Shown: positions 1 through 7,283, counted from the stretch's first letter. The stretch: DNA of 64,000 nucleotides from Lysobacterales bacterium (GCA_002632325.1 NSJK01000010.1:1-64000); one strand, 5' to 3'. Made by a program: numbers and translations. Notes: generated by a model from the sequence alone, not told the origin.

Positions 1-216
1 AGCGGTGACTATCTGGGTTACGACGGCCCGTGTCCGCCGTGGAACGACAGCATCGTGCATCGCTATCATTTCACCGTGCATGCGCTGGACGTGGCGGGAC
101 TCGACCTCGTGGCGGGCTTCGATCTGGCGCAATTGCGCGCGGCAATCGCCAGTCATGAGCTCGCGCAGGTAACGCTCACCGGCACCTACACGCTCAATCC
201 TGTCCTGCGCGATTGA
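1..216 (+). CDS. PEBP (YbhB/YbcL) family protein, C-terminal part
   Basis: Cut by the left edge of the window; 71 codons and a TGA stop are visible. The residues GYDGPCPPWNDSIVHRY, then HFTVHALD and the ending GTYTLNPVLRD, are typical of the C-terminal half of YbhB/YbcL proteins, bacterial relatives of phosphatidylethanolamine-binding protein / Raf kinase inhibitor. The PCPP stretch followed by HRY..F.(V)(H/Y)ALD is the family's ligand-pocket segment. The cellular role of the bacterial members is poorly defined. The last 21 codons have a diverged second copy at 3661-3723, on the other side of the Rhs island. Frame and family are clear; start and N-terminus are outside the window. Confidence 0.8.
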   Translation, partial: SGDYLGYDGPCPPWNDSIVHRYHFTVHALDVAGLDLVAGFDLAQLRAAIASHELAQVTLTGTYTLNPVLRD

Positions 217-244
217 TCAGTCGGCGCCGGGCAAGACCAGCAGC
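154..244. repeat. Left copy of PEBP-end/uppP-end junction
   Basis: The last 63 bases of the PEBP gene (154-216) match 3661-3723 with about 11 differences. The next 28 bases (217-244) match 3732-3759, which is the 3' end of uppP, at about 22 of 28. Read on the minus strand, 217-243 would encode LLVLPGAD and a stop, like the uppP ending LLLLLPGAA. So a second, decayed uppP terminus sits here. The two copies bracket the Rhs/toxin island. Their divergence of roughly a fifth argues against a recent duplication. Confidence 0.65.
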
Positions 245-249
245 CCTTA

Positions 250-384
250 GGCGTCATTTCGCTGCTCCGGCGCCGGGTGACCGACGAAGCCGGCGCAACG
301 ACGGGTTGTGACTGCGATGCGATGGGCCGCATCAGGGAGATCACGGCAACTTCGAGGACCGCCCCGACGACACGCTGGGCCTGA
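250..384 (+). pseudogene. Rhs YD-repeat fragment, frame-broken
   Basis: In the frame starting at 277 the translation [19 protein letters not shown] is a decayed Rhs YD repeat (family pattern: VTDEAGNTT.YEYDA.GRI). It runs to a TGA at 382-384. The next Rhs piece ([14 protein letters not shown]) is in a different frame. In intact Rhs proteins these two segments are several hundred residues apart, so a large internal deletion with a frame change has joined them. No start codon or ribosome-binding site is evident. This is the remnant of a large Rhs gene, not a working one. Confidence 0.6.
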
Positions 385-1454
385 TGGTGCCGACCCTGCG
401 TGGGTTCACCGGCCACGAGCACGTCGACGACCTGCGCCTGATCCACATGAACGGGCGCATGTACGATCCCCAGCTCGGCAGGTTCCTGTCCGTCGATCCC
501 GTCATCCAGTTCCCCACCGACAGCCAGAGCCTCAACCCCTACTCGTACCTGGGCAACAATCCGCTGTCGGGGCGTGATCCGAGTGGGTATTGCTCCAGCG
601 CAACGTTGAAGGGCGAGCAATTGACGTGCACATTCACGCCGATCGGCAGCCACATCGCGCAAACTGCCATCGGCACGGTGCAGAAGGATGGCAGCGTAGG
701 CAACTGGTCGGGCGGCACCATGGTTGGCGGCAAGCTGCTGAGCGGCAACACGATGCTGTCAGTCAAGGTGCTGGACAACGGCGCAGTGAAATCCCAACAG
801 CAAAGCTGGGACGGCCCGGGCAAGGTCGCCAGCACCGATCGCATCCTGTCACCCGCTTCGCGCAGCAATACGCAAACCGACTACACTGTCACGGCGGAAA
901 AGGACACAGCGGAAACCCGCGAATCCATGGGCGTGATGTTCGATCACGTCTACGGGGCGGGAGGCACCAGCTACCCGGTGCCCGAGCCTGACTTGCCATT
1001 GCAGCCGGTCCATCTGGCGGAAGAGGTCGTGCTCGGTGGCGCCGTCGGGAAGGCGGGCTTCGGCACGCTGGGATGGATCGGGCGAGAGCTGGGGTTGTTG
1101 CGGGGAAGTGGGGTTGCTGCAAGGGGCGCAGTGCGAGGTGCAGACGAGGCGTTTCACTACACCTCTAGCAGGGCGGCCGCTTCGATTGAGCAACAAGGGT
1201 TGCGTGCAGGATCGTATGCAACGCCAAATGGCTCTCTAAGTCCTTTACAGGCGCAGCTTGATCTCGCATTGGCTCCAAATCGTGGCGTACCTGGATCTCT
1301 GTTGCGGGTAGATCTGGCTGGGATGAGGCAGGCTGGTTATGAGATCCCGGGAATTACACCAGTTGGGCGAAGCTTCAACATGCCTGGCGGCGGCTTCGAG
1401 ATGCAATTTCCTTATCCGGTTCCGTCTCAATTTATCTCGGTGATCCGGCCATGA
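384..1454 (+). CDS. Truncated Rhs core end with C-terminal toxin tip
   Basis: Residues 1-65 are the conserved end of an Rhs core: [34 protein letters not shown] and [20 protein letters not shown]. This is the junction after which variable toxin tips are attached. About 220 residues of linker follow. The last 100 residues start with [20 protein letters not shown] and end with [20 protein letters not shown]. The HYT motif plus a late Glu suggest an HYE-type ADP-ribosyltransferase fold like HYD1-containing toxins; this is inference from pattern only. The reading frame opens at 312 after a stop and the first ATG is at 384 without a good ribosome-binding site, so this looks like an orphan tip lacking the Rhs delivery shell. 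It overlaps the next gene by ATGA. Confidence 0.65.
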   Translation: MVPTLRGFTGHEHVDDLRLIHMNGRMYDPQLGRFLSVDPVIQFPTDSQSLNPYSYLGNNPLSGRDPSGYCSSATLKGEQLTCTFTPIGSHIAQTAIGTVQKDGSVGNWSGGTMVGGKLLSGNTMLSVKVLDNGAVKSQQQSWDGPGKVASTDRILSPASRSNTQTDYTVTAEKDTAETRESMGVMFDHVYGAGGTSYPVPEPDLPLQPVHLAEEVVLGGAVGKAGFGTLGWIGRELGLLRGSGVAARGAVRGADEAFHYTSSRAAASIEQQGLRAGSYATPNGSLSPLQAQLDLALAPNRGVPGSLLRVDLAGMRQAGYEIPGITPVGRSFNMPGGGFEMQFPYPVPSQFISVIRP

Positions 1455-1819
1455 ATCTCGGCAAGTTCCGCGATCAAATGGAGTCATATCGGCGTTCTGC
1501 GGACGAGGAAGCGAGGTCCCTCAAGGACTCCTACCATGCGCTTGACCGATTGCATGCGTTGTATCGGAGCTTCGATGAGAAGGAACGGGATCTAGCAAAT
1601 CAAGTGCTCGGCGAATGGGTTTTGTCGGAAGATGAGAATCTACGCTTTGATGCCTTGGCGTTGATCGACGACTTCAAGATTTCAGAGGCAGTCACAACCC
1701 TTAGGTTGCTCGTGGAAAGGCTCGCTGCGAGTTCGGCTCCAGGCGCACCTTTTGAGCTCCAGAAGGTCGACCGTATTGCCAGTGAACTTTGCGGCCAAGC
1801 GTACAACGGGAGAGATTGA
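1451..1819 (+). CDS. Probable immunity protein to the upstream Rhs tip
   Basis: A 122-residue acidic, helix-rich soluble protein with no signal peptide or membrane segment. Its ATG overlaps the toxin stop codon (ATGA), the usual arrangement for an immunity gene directly behind a polymorphic toxin tip. The middle shows the run [20 protein letters not shown] followed by LLVERLA and PGAPFEL, suggestive of a small helical-repeat protein. I do not recognise a named immunity family. Function is assigned from position. Base composition is lower in GC than the housekeeping genes downstream, which fits a transferred cassette. Confidence 0.6.
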   Translation: MNLGKFRDQMESYRRSADEEARSLKDSYHALDRLHALYRSFDEKERDLANQVLGEWVLSEDENLRFDALALIDDFKISEAVTTLRLLVERLAASSAPGAPFELQKVDRIASELCGQAYNGRD

Positions 1820-1936
1820 AAGGCGCGGAGAAAGGGGTCACGGAAAATGGGGGCAGGTCAAGCAATATTGCATTGGTCGGAATAAACTCACCGCATGTCC
1901 CGGCCGATTCGCATCGAATTCGAAGGCGCGGTGTAC
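1820..1936 (+). mobile_element. 5' remnant of a REP-associated (RAYT) transposase
   Basis: An ATG at 1895 starts 14 codons reading MSRPIRIEFEGAVY, the typical N-terminus of REP-associated tyrosine transposases of the IS200/Y1 type (usual form: M.RPLRIEF.GAVYH). The expected continuation, HVTSRG, is missing; from 1937 the sequence belongs to a toxin fragment. The upstream bases include GGGGGCAGGTCAAGCAATATTGC-like sequence of the kind found before such genes. Only the left end of the element survives, so it cannot transpose by itself. Confidence 0.6.
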
Positions 1937-2136
1937 AAGCGAATTGGCATCAGAATTCTGGAGTGTTGCGTCAAGAGATGAGTCGAGGGCTGCCAATCCG
2001 CGATGCCTTCGCCGATTCAGCTGGCAACCTGATCAACAACACGGGATTCCTGCGGGCGGAGCGAAATCTGCTTCAGGACCGTGGCTGGACTTACAACCCT
2101 TCAACGACGATGTGGCATCCGCCGGTGGGACCATGA
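1937..2136 (+). pseudogene. Orphan C-terminal toxin-tip fragment
   Basis: In the frame ending at the TGA of 2134-2136 the last 60 or so residues read NSGVLRQEMSRGLPIRDAFA, then NNTGFLRAERNLLQDRGWTY and a W.PP ending. This LR.EM..G.PI.D...NTGFLRAER..L...GW pattern is familiar from the C-termini of Rhs and other polymorphic toxins, but I cannot name the activity. The fragment has no start of its own: it is joined directly to a transposase remnant at 1936. The next gene overlaps its stop by ATGA, as expected for a toxin/immunity pair. The frame upstream is open but not meaningful. Confidence 0.5.
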
Positions 2137-2696
2137 GCGCGCGATTCGCCGACATGGCGAAGGAAGCGTTTTCCTTCTTGGAAGACGCGGGTTTTCGTCT
2201 CGCACGCGTCGAGGCGGGTTACTTGCGGTACGAGTCGGCGAACTCCGCGGTTGTGATCGATTGGGATGAACGGTCGGGAGAGCTAGAGGCATTCGTTGGG
2301 TTGCATTCCACTGCAGGCTCGTCGCAAGACATGTACTCGCTGACCGACATTTTCGGTCTGGAAGGTGTGCCTGATCGCAAGACGCCCCCCCAAGTTGCCG
2401 ACGAGAATCGGTTGCAGCCGCATGTAGGTCAGCTTGCCGATGACCTGCGAACTCACGCGCGTCCGGCAGTGGTGGGCGACCGAATGTTCTTCCGACGACT
2501 TGAGACGTTCAGGAATGCGAAGGCGGAGGCGTTTACGCAAGGCTTGAAGCTTCAACAGATCCGATCGGCCGTCGAGCAAGCTTGGCGAAACCGAGAGTTC
2601 ACGAAAGTGGTTGGACTCTTTGCGCCAGTTGAGAGCGACCTCAGCGAAGCCGAGAAGGGGAAGCTGGAGTATGCCCGCCGGCATCAGGCTGACTGA
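2133..2696 (+). CDS. Probable immunity protein of the orphan tip
   Basis: A 187-residue soluble protein starting at the ATG that overlaps the stop of the toxin fragment. It has no signal peptide or membrane span. The first half, MSARFADMAKEAFSFLEDAG then LRYESANSAVVIDWDERSGE, resembles the start of small alpha/beta proteins with a conserved hydrophobic strand pattern, often seen in cassettes behind Rhs or CDI tips. The second half is rich in charged helices. No named family is recognised. Its role as immunity protein is inferred from the overlap and the neighbourhood. With its toxin truncated, it may now protect against the same toxin delivered by neighbouring cells. Confidence 0.55.
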   Translation: MSARFADMAKEAFSFLEDAGFRLARVEAGYLRYESANSAVVIDWDERSGELEAFVGLHSTAGSSQDMYSLTDIFGLEGVPDRKTPPQVADENRLQPHVGQLADDLRTHARPAVVGDRMFFRRLETFRNAKAEAFTQGLKLQQIRSAVEQAWRNREFTKVVGLFAPVESDLSEAEKGKLEYARRHQAD

Positions 2697-2765
2697 GCAA
2701 TGGAAGAACCACCGATCGCTGCAATGCTAAACCAATGCCGTGGCGCTTCGTATCAATGCGTACTG

Positions 2766-3098
2766 TCACTCGAAGATGGTCGCCAATCGAGCCATGACCT
2801 CATCAATGATTGTGGCCGGAACCGCCTCCAACCGCCGAGCCATGCGGGTCTGCAAATCCAGAGCGCGCGGCTGATCGCAGCGAATCACGCCCGTGGTCTG
2901 CGTGCCCATTCCCATCAGCGAGACCGCGAAACCGGCAGTGCGTGCGAAATTGCCGCCGGACGTGATCGGCAATACGACTGGAACACGGGTCAGACGATTG
3001 AACGCCGCCGGCGAGATGACCAGGACCGGGCGCGTGCCCTGCTGTTCGTGTCCCTTGGACGGATCGAGCGAAACGAGATAGATATCCCCGCGATCCAT
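2766..3098 (-). CDS. mazF: MazF/PemK-family endoribonuclease toxin
   Basis: A 110-residue protein of the MazF/PemK/ChpB family, toxins that cut single-stranded mRNA. Family signatures are MDRGDIYLVSLDP at the start, KGHEQQGTRPVLVISP (residues 14-30), the PVVLPITS strand, and G.IRCDQPRALDL. The length matches the family. The ATG at 3098 shares one base with the antitoxin stop codon (TGATG), so translation is coupled behind the antitoxin. It sits inside the Rhs island between two remnants, consistent with a stabilisation module. The assignment is firm; the cut site cannot be read from sequence. Confidence 0.9.
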   Translation of the reverse strand: MDRGDIYLVSLDPSKGHEQQGTRPVLVISPAAFNRLTRVPVVLPITSGGNFARTAGFAVSLMGMGTQTTGVIRCDQPRALDLQTRMARRLEAVPATIIDEVMARLATIFE

Positions 3099-3352
3099 CA
3101 CAACAGCTCGCTGCCGACCGATGGAGCATCGAGCCATTGCCGATCTTCGGCCGACAAGGGCGCCGTTGCATCGCATTGGGCCAGCAGTTCGTCGAGCGTG
3201 TAACGCAGCCGTTGAGGTTCGACGACCAGACGACCGCCATCGACGCCGATACCGACGGCGGCGCCGACACTGAGGTGCAGCAGCTCGAGAATCGACGGCG
3301 GGACGGCGAGCATGACCGAGCCGCCTACCTTGCGAAGGTGCGTGGTGTGCAT
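3098..3352 (-). CDS. mazE: MazE/PemI-type antitoxin (AbrB fold)
   Basis: An 84-residue protein beginning MHTTHLRKVGGSVMLAVPPS, the swapped-hairpin AbrB/SpoVT DNA-binding fold of MazE antitoxins. It continues with GVDGGRLVVEP and an acidic C-terminal tail (DELLAQ, EDRQWLDAP) that in this family wraps and inhibits the toxin. The ATG at 3352 has a CGGAG ribosome-binding site six bases away; upstream in-frame codons are not family-like. It is first in a two-gene operon with the toxin. A palindrome over the predicted -10 box just upstream suggests the usual autorepression. Confidence 0.88.
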   Translation of the reverse strand: MHTTHLRKVGGSVMLAVPPSILELLHLSVGAAVGIGVDGGRLVVEPQRLRYTLDELLAQCDATAPLSAEDRQWLDAPSVGSELL

Positions 3353-3371
3353 GGGTGACTCCGAGAAGCCA

Positions 3372-3386
3372 TGGATATTATATCCA
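3372..3386 (-). promoter_or_regulatory. mazEF promoter -10 inside an operator palindrome
   Basis: The 15 bases TGGATATTATATCCA form a palindrome around one central base. Read on the minus strand it contains TATAAT (plus positions 3377-3382), a consensus -10 box, about 25 bases before the antitoxin start codon. The -35 region is weak. A repressor dimer bound here would block RNA polymerase, which fits autoregulation by MazE or the MazEF complex. The operator role is inference. Confidence 0.55.
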
Positions 3387-3423
3387 AATGTAACTTCACT
3401 CGCCGTGCCTTGGCAAACCGCTC

Positions 3424-3723
3424 TTGTTCCGCAACCGGTCGTTGATGCGACGCCCCGTCCGTTACGACTTCGAGAACCGACCATGGCGCATCGGGCGCCT
3501 GGCCAGCGGCAGCCTGCCTGCGGGTCAGGTGTTCTACCAGTACGGCCCCAGCGGCGATCGCTTCAAGGAGGCCGCCACCAGCCACACGACCTGGTACGGC
3601 GCGGCCGGCTTCAAGCGCAGCTTCACCAGCCCGCAGACCACCGATCGCATCGAACTGGGCCACGAGCTCGCACAGGCCACGCTCATCGGCAGCTACACGC
3701 TCAATCCCGCCTTGCGCGGCTGA
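3424..3723 (+). pseudogene. Rhs fragment fused in frame to a PEBP gene end
   Basis: Codons near 3445-3630 read VRYDFENRPWRIGRL, then FYQYGPSGDRFKEAAT and HTTWYGAAGFKR, a Rhs segment of the YGPDG.R.K....TTWY.G type. From about 3655 the frame continues without a stop into ELGHELAQATLIGSYTLNPA, the C-terminal end of a PEBP protein like the gene at the left edge of the window. This is a chimera made at the right boundary of the island. There is no plausible start or ribosome-binding site, and the Rhs piece lacks both ends. It is a remnant. Confidence 0.6.
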
Positions 3724-3759
3724 GAGCCCGCTCAGGCTGCGCCGGGCAGCAGCAGGAGC
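3661..3759. repeat. Right copy of PEBP-end/uppP-end junction
   Basis: This segment matches 154-244: first the final 63 bases of a PEBP gene, then, after an 8-base insertion, the 3' end of uppP (3732-3759). Here the uppP part belongs to the intact gene, while the PEBP part is only a 3' scrap attached to Rhs sequence. At the left boundary it is the reverse. The pair therefore marks the two edges of the Rhs island as a diverged direct repeat. Confidence 0.65.
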
Positions 3760-4538
3760 AGCGCGCCGAGTGCGATGCGATAGATCGCGAACGGTGTGAA
3801 ACGATGACTGCGGATGTAGCCGAGCAGCCATTTCACCGCGACGAATGCGGTCAGCAGCGACACCGTGAAGGCGAGCGCGAGCGCGCTCCAGTCTTCGCCC
3901 GCTGTGCCATGTGCTCGCAATGAATTGATGAGTTCGTAGCCGCTGGCCGCGAACATCGTCGGGATGCCGACAAGAAATGCGAACTCGGTGGCTGCGGCGC
4001 GATGGTTGGTGCCCGCGAGCATCGCGATGAAGATCGTCGCGGCCGAGCGCGAGGTGCCGGGAAACACGCCGGCAACGACCTGGGCGAGGCCGACGAGGAT
4101 TGCCACGCGCCAGGTGATCGTGCTGCTTTCGGGCAGACGCGCCGCGAAACTTTCCGCAAGCAGCATCCATACGCCGCCGATGATCAGCGCCCAGGCCACC
4201 GGTGCGACGGTTTCGGGCAACTTGAAGCCCAGTCGCGTGGCCGCGAAACCCAGCGCTGCGGTGATGAGGAAGGCGACCAGCAGCTTGAGCGCATAGTCAC
4301 GGCTCTCGCCGCGTGCGAAGCCGGTCGCCAGTTGCCACAGGCGCTCGCGGTAGATCAGCACCACGGCGAGGATCGCGCCGGCCTGGATTGCGACGTTGAA
4401 CAGATCCGAGCGCACGCCGAGCCAGCGCTCGGCAATCAACAGATGCCCCGTGCTCGAAATCGGCAGGAACTCGGTGACGCCTTCGATGACGCCGAGCAGG
4501 AGGGTGGCAAGCAGGTCGGACAAGGCGAGATTCCGCAA
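3732..4538 (-). CDS. uppP: Undecaprenyl-diphosphatase UppP (BacA)
   Basis: An integral membrane phosphatase of 268 residues that converts undecaprenyl diphosphate to the monophosphate, recycling the lipid carrier for peptidoglycan and other wall polymers; overexpression gives bacitracin resistance. Signatures are GVIEGVTEFLPISSTGHLL near the N-terminus (catalytic Glu-rich and Ser motifs) and FPGTSRSAATI in the middle, with about eight hydrophobic segments. The frame has no ATG near its start: TTG at 4538 is used here, with TTG at 4523 as a close alternative preceded by a weak GGAA. Both leave the active-site motifs intact. Its 3' end is duplicated in decayed form at 217-244. Confidence 0.92.
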   Translation of the reverse strand: MRNLALSDLLATLLLGVIEGVTEFLPISSTGHLLIAERWLGVRSDLFNVAIQAGAILAVVLIYRERLWQLATGFARGESRDYALKLLVAFLITAALGFAATRLGFKLPETVAPVAWALIIGGVWMLLAESFAARLPESSTITWRVAILVGLAQVVAGVFPGTSRSAATIFIAMLAGTNHRAAATEFAFLVGIPTMFAASGYELINSLRAHGTAGEDWSALALAFTVSLLTAFVAVKWLLGYIRSHRFTPFAIYRIALGALLLLLPGAA

Positions 4539-4613
4539 TGGGGATCGCGCATTCTACGAAGGCGGGCGTCTGAGTCGGGACGGGCACGTTATGATCCATC
4601 ATGGTGCATCGAA

Positions 4614-4630
4614 CGCACCACTATGGTTCG
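4614..4630. promoter_or_regulatory. NtrC-binding site upstream of glnA
   Basis: CGCACCACTATGGTTCG matches the NtrC consensus TGCACCAAAATGGTGCA at 12 of 17 positions, with both half-sites GCACCA and TGGT in place. It lies about 95 bases upstream of the expected glnA transcription start, the normal distance for an NtrC enhancer. An additional TGGTGC half-site lies just before it at 4602-4607. Confidence 0.65.
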
Positions 4631-4690
4631 CATGATGGTTGCTTCCGCCTGAAAGCCGCATTGCGACGTGGTTTGCAGCCGGTGTCACCC

Positions 4691-4707
4691 TTGGCACAGA
4701 GCTTGCT
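4691..4707 (+). promoter_or_regulatory. Sigma54 promoter of glnA
   Basis: TTGGCACAGAGCTTGCT contains the -24 GG and -12 GC elements separated by exactly ten bases (consensus TGGCAC-N5-TTGCW). Transcription would begin near 4718, giving a leader of about 28 bases before the glnA ATG. Sigma54 promoters need an activator such as NtrC, and a matching site lies upstream at 4614-4630. Confidence 0.85.
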
Positions 4708-4746
4708 CTTGCCAGCCAGTCCCTTCCACCACGATGGATTTCCGCG

Positions 4747-6159
4747 ATGACGACCGCTGCCGACCTGCTCAACAAGATCAAGAACGAAGAAATCGAATTC
4801 GTCGACCTGCGCTTTGCCGACATGCTCGGCAAGGAGCATCACGTGACCTATCCCGCGCACAGTGTCGATGAGTCGCTGTTCGAGGACGGCAAGATGTTCG
4901 ATGGTTCCTCGATCTCCGGCTGGAAGGGCATCAACGAGTCGGACATGGTGTTGTTGCCCGATCCGACGGCCTCGTTCGTCGATCCGTTCATGGCCGACAA
5001 GACCCTGGTGATCCAGTGCGACGTGCTCGAGCCGAGCACGATGCAGGCCTATGCGCGCGATCCGCGCTCGATTGCCAAGCGAGCCGAGAGCTACCTCAAG
5101 TCGACCGGTATCGCCGACGCCGCGTTCTTCGGCCCGGAACCCGAATTCTTCATCTTCGACTCGGTGCGCTACCGCAACGACATGGGCCATGTCGCCTACC
5201 AGATCGGTTCGGAAGAAGCGGCGTGGTCGACGCACAAATCCTTCGACGGTGAAAATCACGGTCATCGCGGCGGAGTGAAAGGAGGGTATTTCCCGGTGCC
5301 GCCGGTCGATTCCTTCCAGGATCTGCGCAGCCACATGTGCAAGGTGCTCGAACAGATCGGCCAGGTGGTCGAAGTGCATCACCACGAAGTCGCCAACGCG
5401 GGCCAGTGCGAAATCGGCACGCGCTTCAATTCACTGGTGCGCAAGGCCGATGAACTGATCGCGATGAAATACGTGATCAAGAACGTTGCCCATCAGTTTG
5501 GCAAGACCGTGACCTTCATGCCCAAGCCGATCGTCGGCGACAACGGCTCGGGCATGCACGTGCACCAGTCACTCGCCAAGGGCGGCCAGAACCTGTTTGC
5601 GGGCGATCTCTACGGCGGTCTGTCGCAGACCGCGCTGCATTACATCGGCGGCATCTTCAAGCATGCGCGCGCGATCAATGCCTTCGCCAATGCCAGCACC
5701 AACAGCTACAAGCGTCTGGTACCCGGCTTCGAGGCGCCGGTATTGCTCGCCTATTCGGCGCGAAACCGCTCGGCGAGTTGCCGAATTCCGTTCGTGCACA
5801 GCCCCAAGGCGCGCCGCATCGAAGTGCGTTTCCCCGATCCGGTCAACAGCGGCTATCTCACCTTCGCCGCGCTGATGATGGCCGGCCTCGACGGCATCCT
5901 CAACAAGATCGATCCGGGCGCACCGTCCGACAAGGATCTCTACGACCTGCCGCCGGAAGAAGAGAAGAACATACCCACCGTGTGCCACTCGCTCGACCAG
6001 GCGATCGAGGCGCTCGACAAGGATCGCGGCTTCCTCAAGGCCGGCGGCGTGTTCTCCGACGACTTCATCGACGCCTACATCGACGTGAAGATGGCCGAGG
6101 TCACGCGCTTCCGCGCCGCCACCCATCCGCTCGAGTACCAGATGTACTACGCGATCTGA
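4747..6159 (+). CDS. glnA: Glutamine synthetase, type I
   Basis: A 470-residue cytoplasmic enzyme that makes glutamine from glutamate, ammonia and ATP, the main entry of ammonia into metabolism; it acts as a dodecamer. Signatures are [38 protein letters not shown] and NRSASCRIP. Tyr399, in [10 protein letters not shown], is the adenylylation site of GSI-beta enzymes, so post-translational control by GlnE is expected. The ATG at 4747 gives the normal N-terminus [20 protein letters not shown]; a longer in-frame extension upstream overlaps the promoter. A sigma54 promoter and NtrC site precede it, and ntrBC lie 30 kb away in this window. A large hairpin separates it from phoR. Confidence 0.97.
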   Translation: MTTAADLLNKIKNEEIEFVDLRFADMLGKEHHVTYPAHSVDESLFEDGKMFDGSSISGWKGINESDMVLLPDPTASFVDPFMADKTLVIQCDVLEPSTMQAYARDPRSIAKRAESYLKSTGIADAAFFGPEPEFFIFDSVRYRNDMGHVAYQIGSEEAAWSTHKSFDGENHGHRGGVKGGYFPVPPVDSFQDLRSHMCKVLEQIGQVVEVHHHEVANAGQCEIGTRFNSLVRKADELIAMKYVIKNVAHQFGKTVTFMPKPIVGDNGSGMHVHQSLAKGGQNLFAGDLYGGLSQTALHYIGGIFKHARAINAFANASTNSYKRLVPGFEAPVLLAYSARNRSASCRIPFVHSPKARRIEVRFPDPVNSGYLTFAALMMAGLDGILNKIDPGAPSDKDLYDLPPEEEKNIPTVCHSLDQAIEALDKDRGFLKAGGVFSDDFIDAYIDVKMAEVTRFRAATHPLEYQMYYAI

Positions 6160-6166
6160 ATCCAGC

Positions 6167-6212
6167 GCGGCCCTGCGGGAACACGGCATTGCCGTCGTTC
6201 CCGCAGGGCCGC
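6167..6212. terminator. Long hairpin between convergent glnA and phoR
   Basis: GCGGCCCTGCGGGAAC (6167-6182) pairs perfectly with 6197-6212. The bases between them contain a further inverted repeat, ACGGCA/TGCCGT, so almost the whole 46 bases fold into one stem. There is no T-run, but the position between two converging genes suggests a bidirectional terminator or transcript-end stabiliser. Confidence 0.7.
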
Positions 6213-6233
6213 GTCGATGACCGCGGCTTGCCT

Positions 6234-7283
6234 TCAGTCCGCCGCCCGCAGGATCCGCGCCACAGGGAATTCGCAACTGAAGGTCGATCCCTCGCCGGGA
6301 CGACTGTCGATGTGCAGCTCGGCCTGATGCAGGCTCAAAACGTGCTTGACGATGGACAGACCAAGCCCGGTGCCGCCGGTCGCGCGTGATCGACTCGATG
6401 AGACACGATAGAAACGCTCGGTCAGGCGCGAGAGGTGCTCGGCGGGAATGCCGTAACCGCTGTCCCTGACCGCAAAGCGCACACCCGCGTCGCGATCTTC
6501 CCAGTGTATGGCGATCGAGCCGCCGCTGGGTGTGTAGCGCACCGCATTGCTGACCAGATTCGAGAATGCGCTGTGGAGGTCATGCGCGGAACCGATGAGG
6601 TCGGCGGAGGATCGGCACACGAGTTCGACGCGGTGGCGGCCTTGGCTCAGCGCTTGGGCCTCACGTTGCAGCGTCGCCAGCAATGGCGCCATTGCCACAT
6701 GTTCGTCAATCGGCGCCTGCTGGGTTTCCAGTCGCGACAAGGTCAGCAGATCTTCGACGATCTGACCCATGCGCCGCGACTGTGTACGCATTTCATCGAG
6801 TACCGCAGCCAGCTCGGGTACGTCGTCCGGTGACAGCAGTTCGAGATAGCCATGGATCACGGTGAGCGGTGTGCGCAATTCATGCGAGACATTGGCGACG
6901 AAATCCCGGCGCATCTGTTCGAGTCGGTTGATCGCGCTGATGTCGCGTGCCAACAGCATGCGTGCGCTGCGACCGACCGGGATCAGCATCGCTGCCAACC
7001 GTGGCCCATCGGGCAAGGGCGAGGCCATGTCATTGGCGGGCACGAGGCTGCCGTGGCGCAACCACGCGCCCAGTTCGCTGCCACCAAAGTGCGTGCTCAG
7101 GTCGATGCCGCGATCACGCGGCTGCAGCAGGCCGAGCAGGCGCCCGGCGGCGAGATTGAACCAGCGCGTGCGACCGCTGGCATCGAGCAGCACCGCCGCA
7201 TCCGGCAACTGGTCGGCGCTGTGACGAAATTCGCGCAGCCATTGACTGGCGCGGTTGCGATAATGGCGGTGCTTTCCAGTCAT
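6234..7283 (-). CDS. phoR: Phosphate-regulon sensor kinase PhoR, without membrane segments
   Basis: A 349-residue histidine kinase. A PAS domain (SADQLPDAAVLLDASGR onward, residues 23-140) is followed by the phosphoacceptor motif FVANVSHELRTPLTVIHGY and an HATPase domain (NLVSNAVRYT, DSGYGIPAEH, GGTGLGLSIVKH). PhoR normally phosphorylates PhoB when phosphate is low, sensing it through the Pst transporter and PhoU. Compared with E. coli PhoR, this protein starts where the cytoplasmic linker begins: about 80 N-terminal residues with the two membrane helices are absent. The ATG at 7283 overlaps the phoB stop (ATGA); the frame upstream is open but reads as non-hydrophobic sequence antiparallel to nothing sensible. 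So a soluble PhoR is predicted. Confidence 0.9.
   Translation of the reverse strand: MTGKHRHYRNRASQWLREFRHSADQLPDAAVLLDASGRTRWFNLAAGRLLGLLQPRDRGIDLSTHFGGSELGAWLRHGSLVPANDMASPLPDGPRLAAMLIPVGRSARMLLARDISAINRLEQMRRDFVANVSHELRTPLTVIHGYLELLSPDDVPELAAVLDEMRTQSRRMGQIVEDLLTLSRLETQQAPIDEHVAMAPLLATLQREAQALSQGRHRVELVCRSSADLIGSAHDLHSAFSNLVSNAVRYTPSGGSIAIHWEDRDAGVRFAVRDSGYGIPAEHLSRLTERFYRVSSSRSRATGGTGLGLSIVKHVLSLHQAELHIDSRPGEGSTFSCEFPVARILRAAD

Noticed and set aside
154..3759. The boundary repeats as phage-style attachment sites
   Set aside because: No integrase lies in the island, the copies are long and diverged, and they span two gene ends, which fits homologous recombination better.
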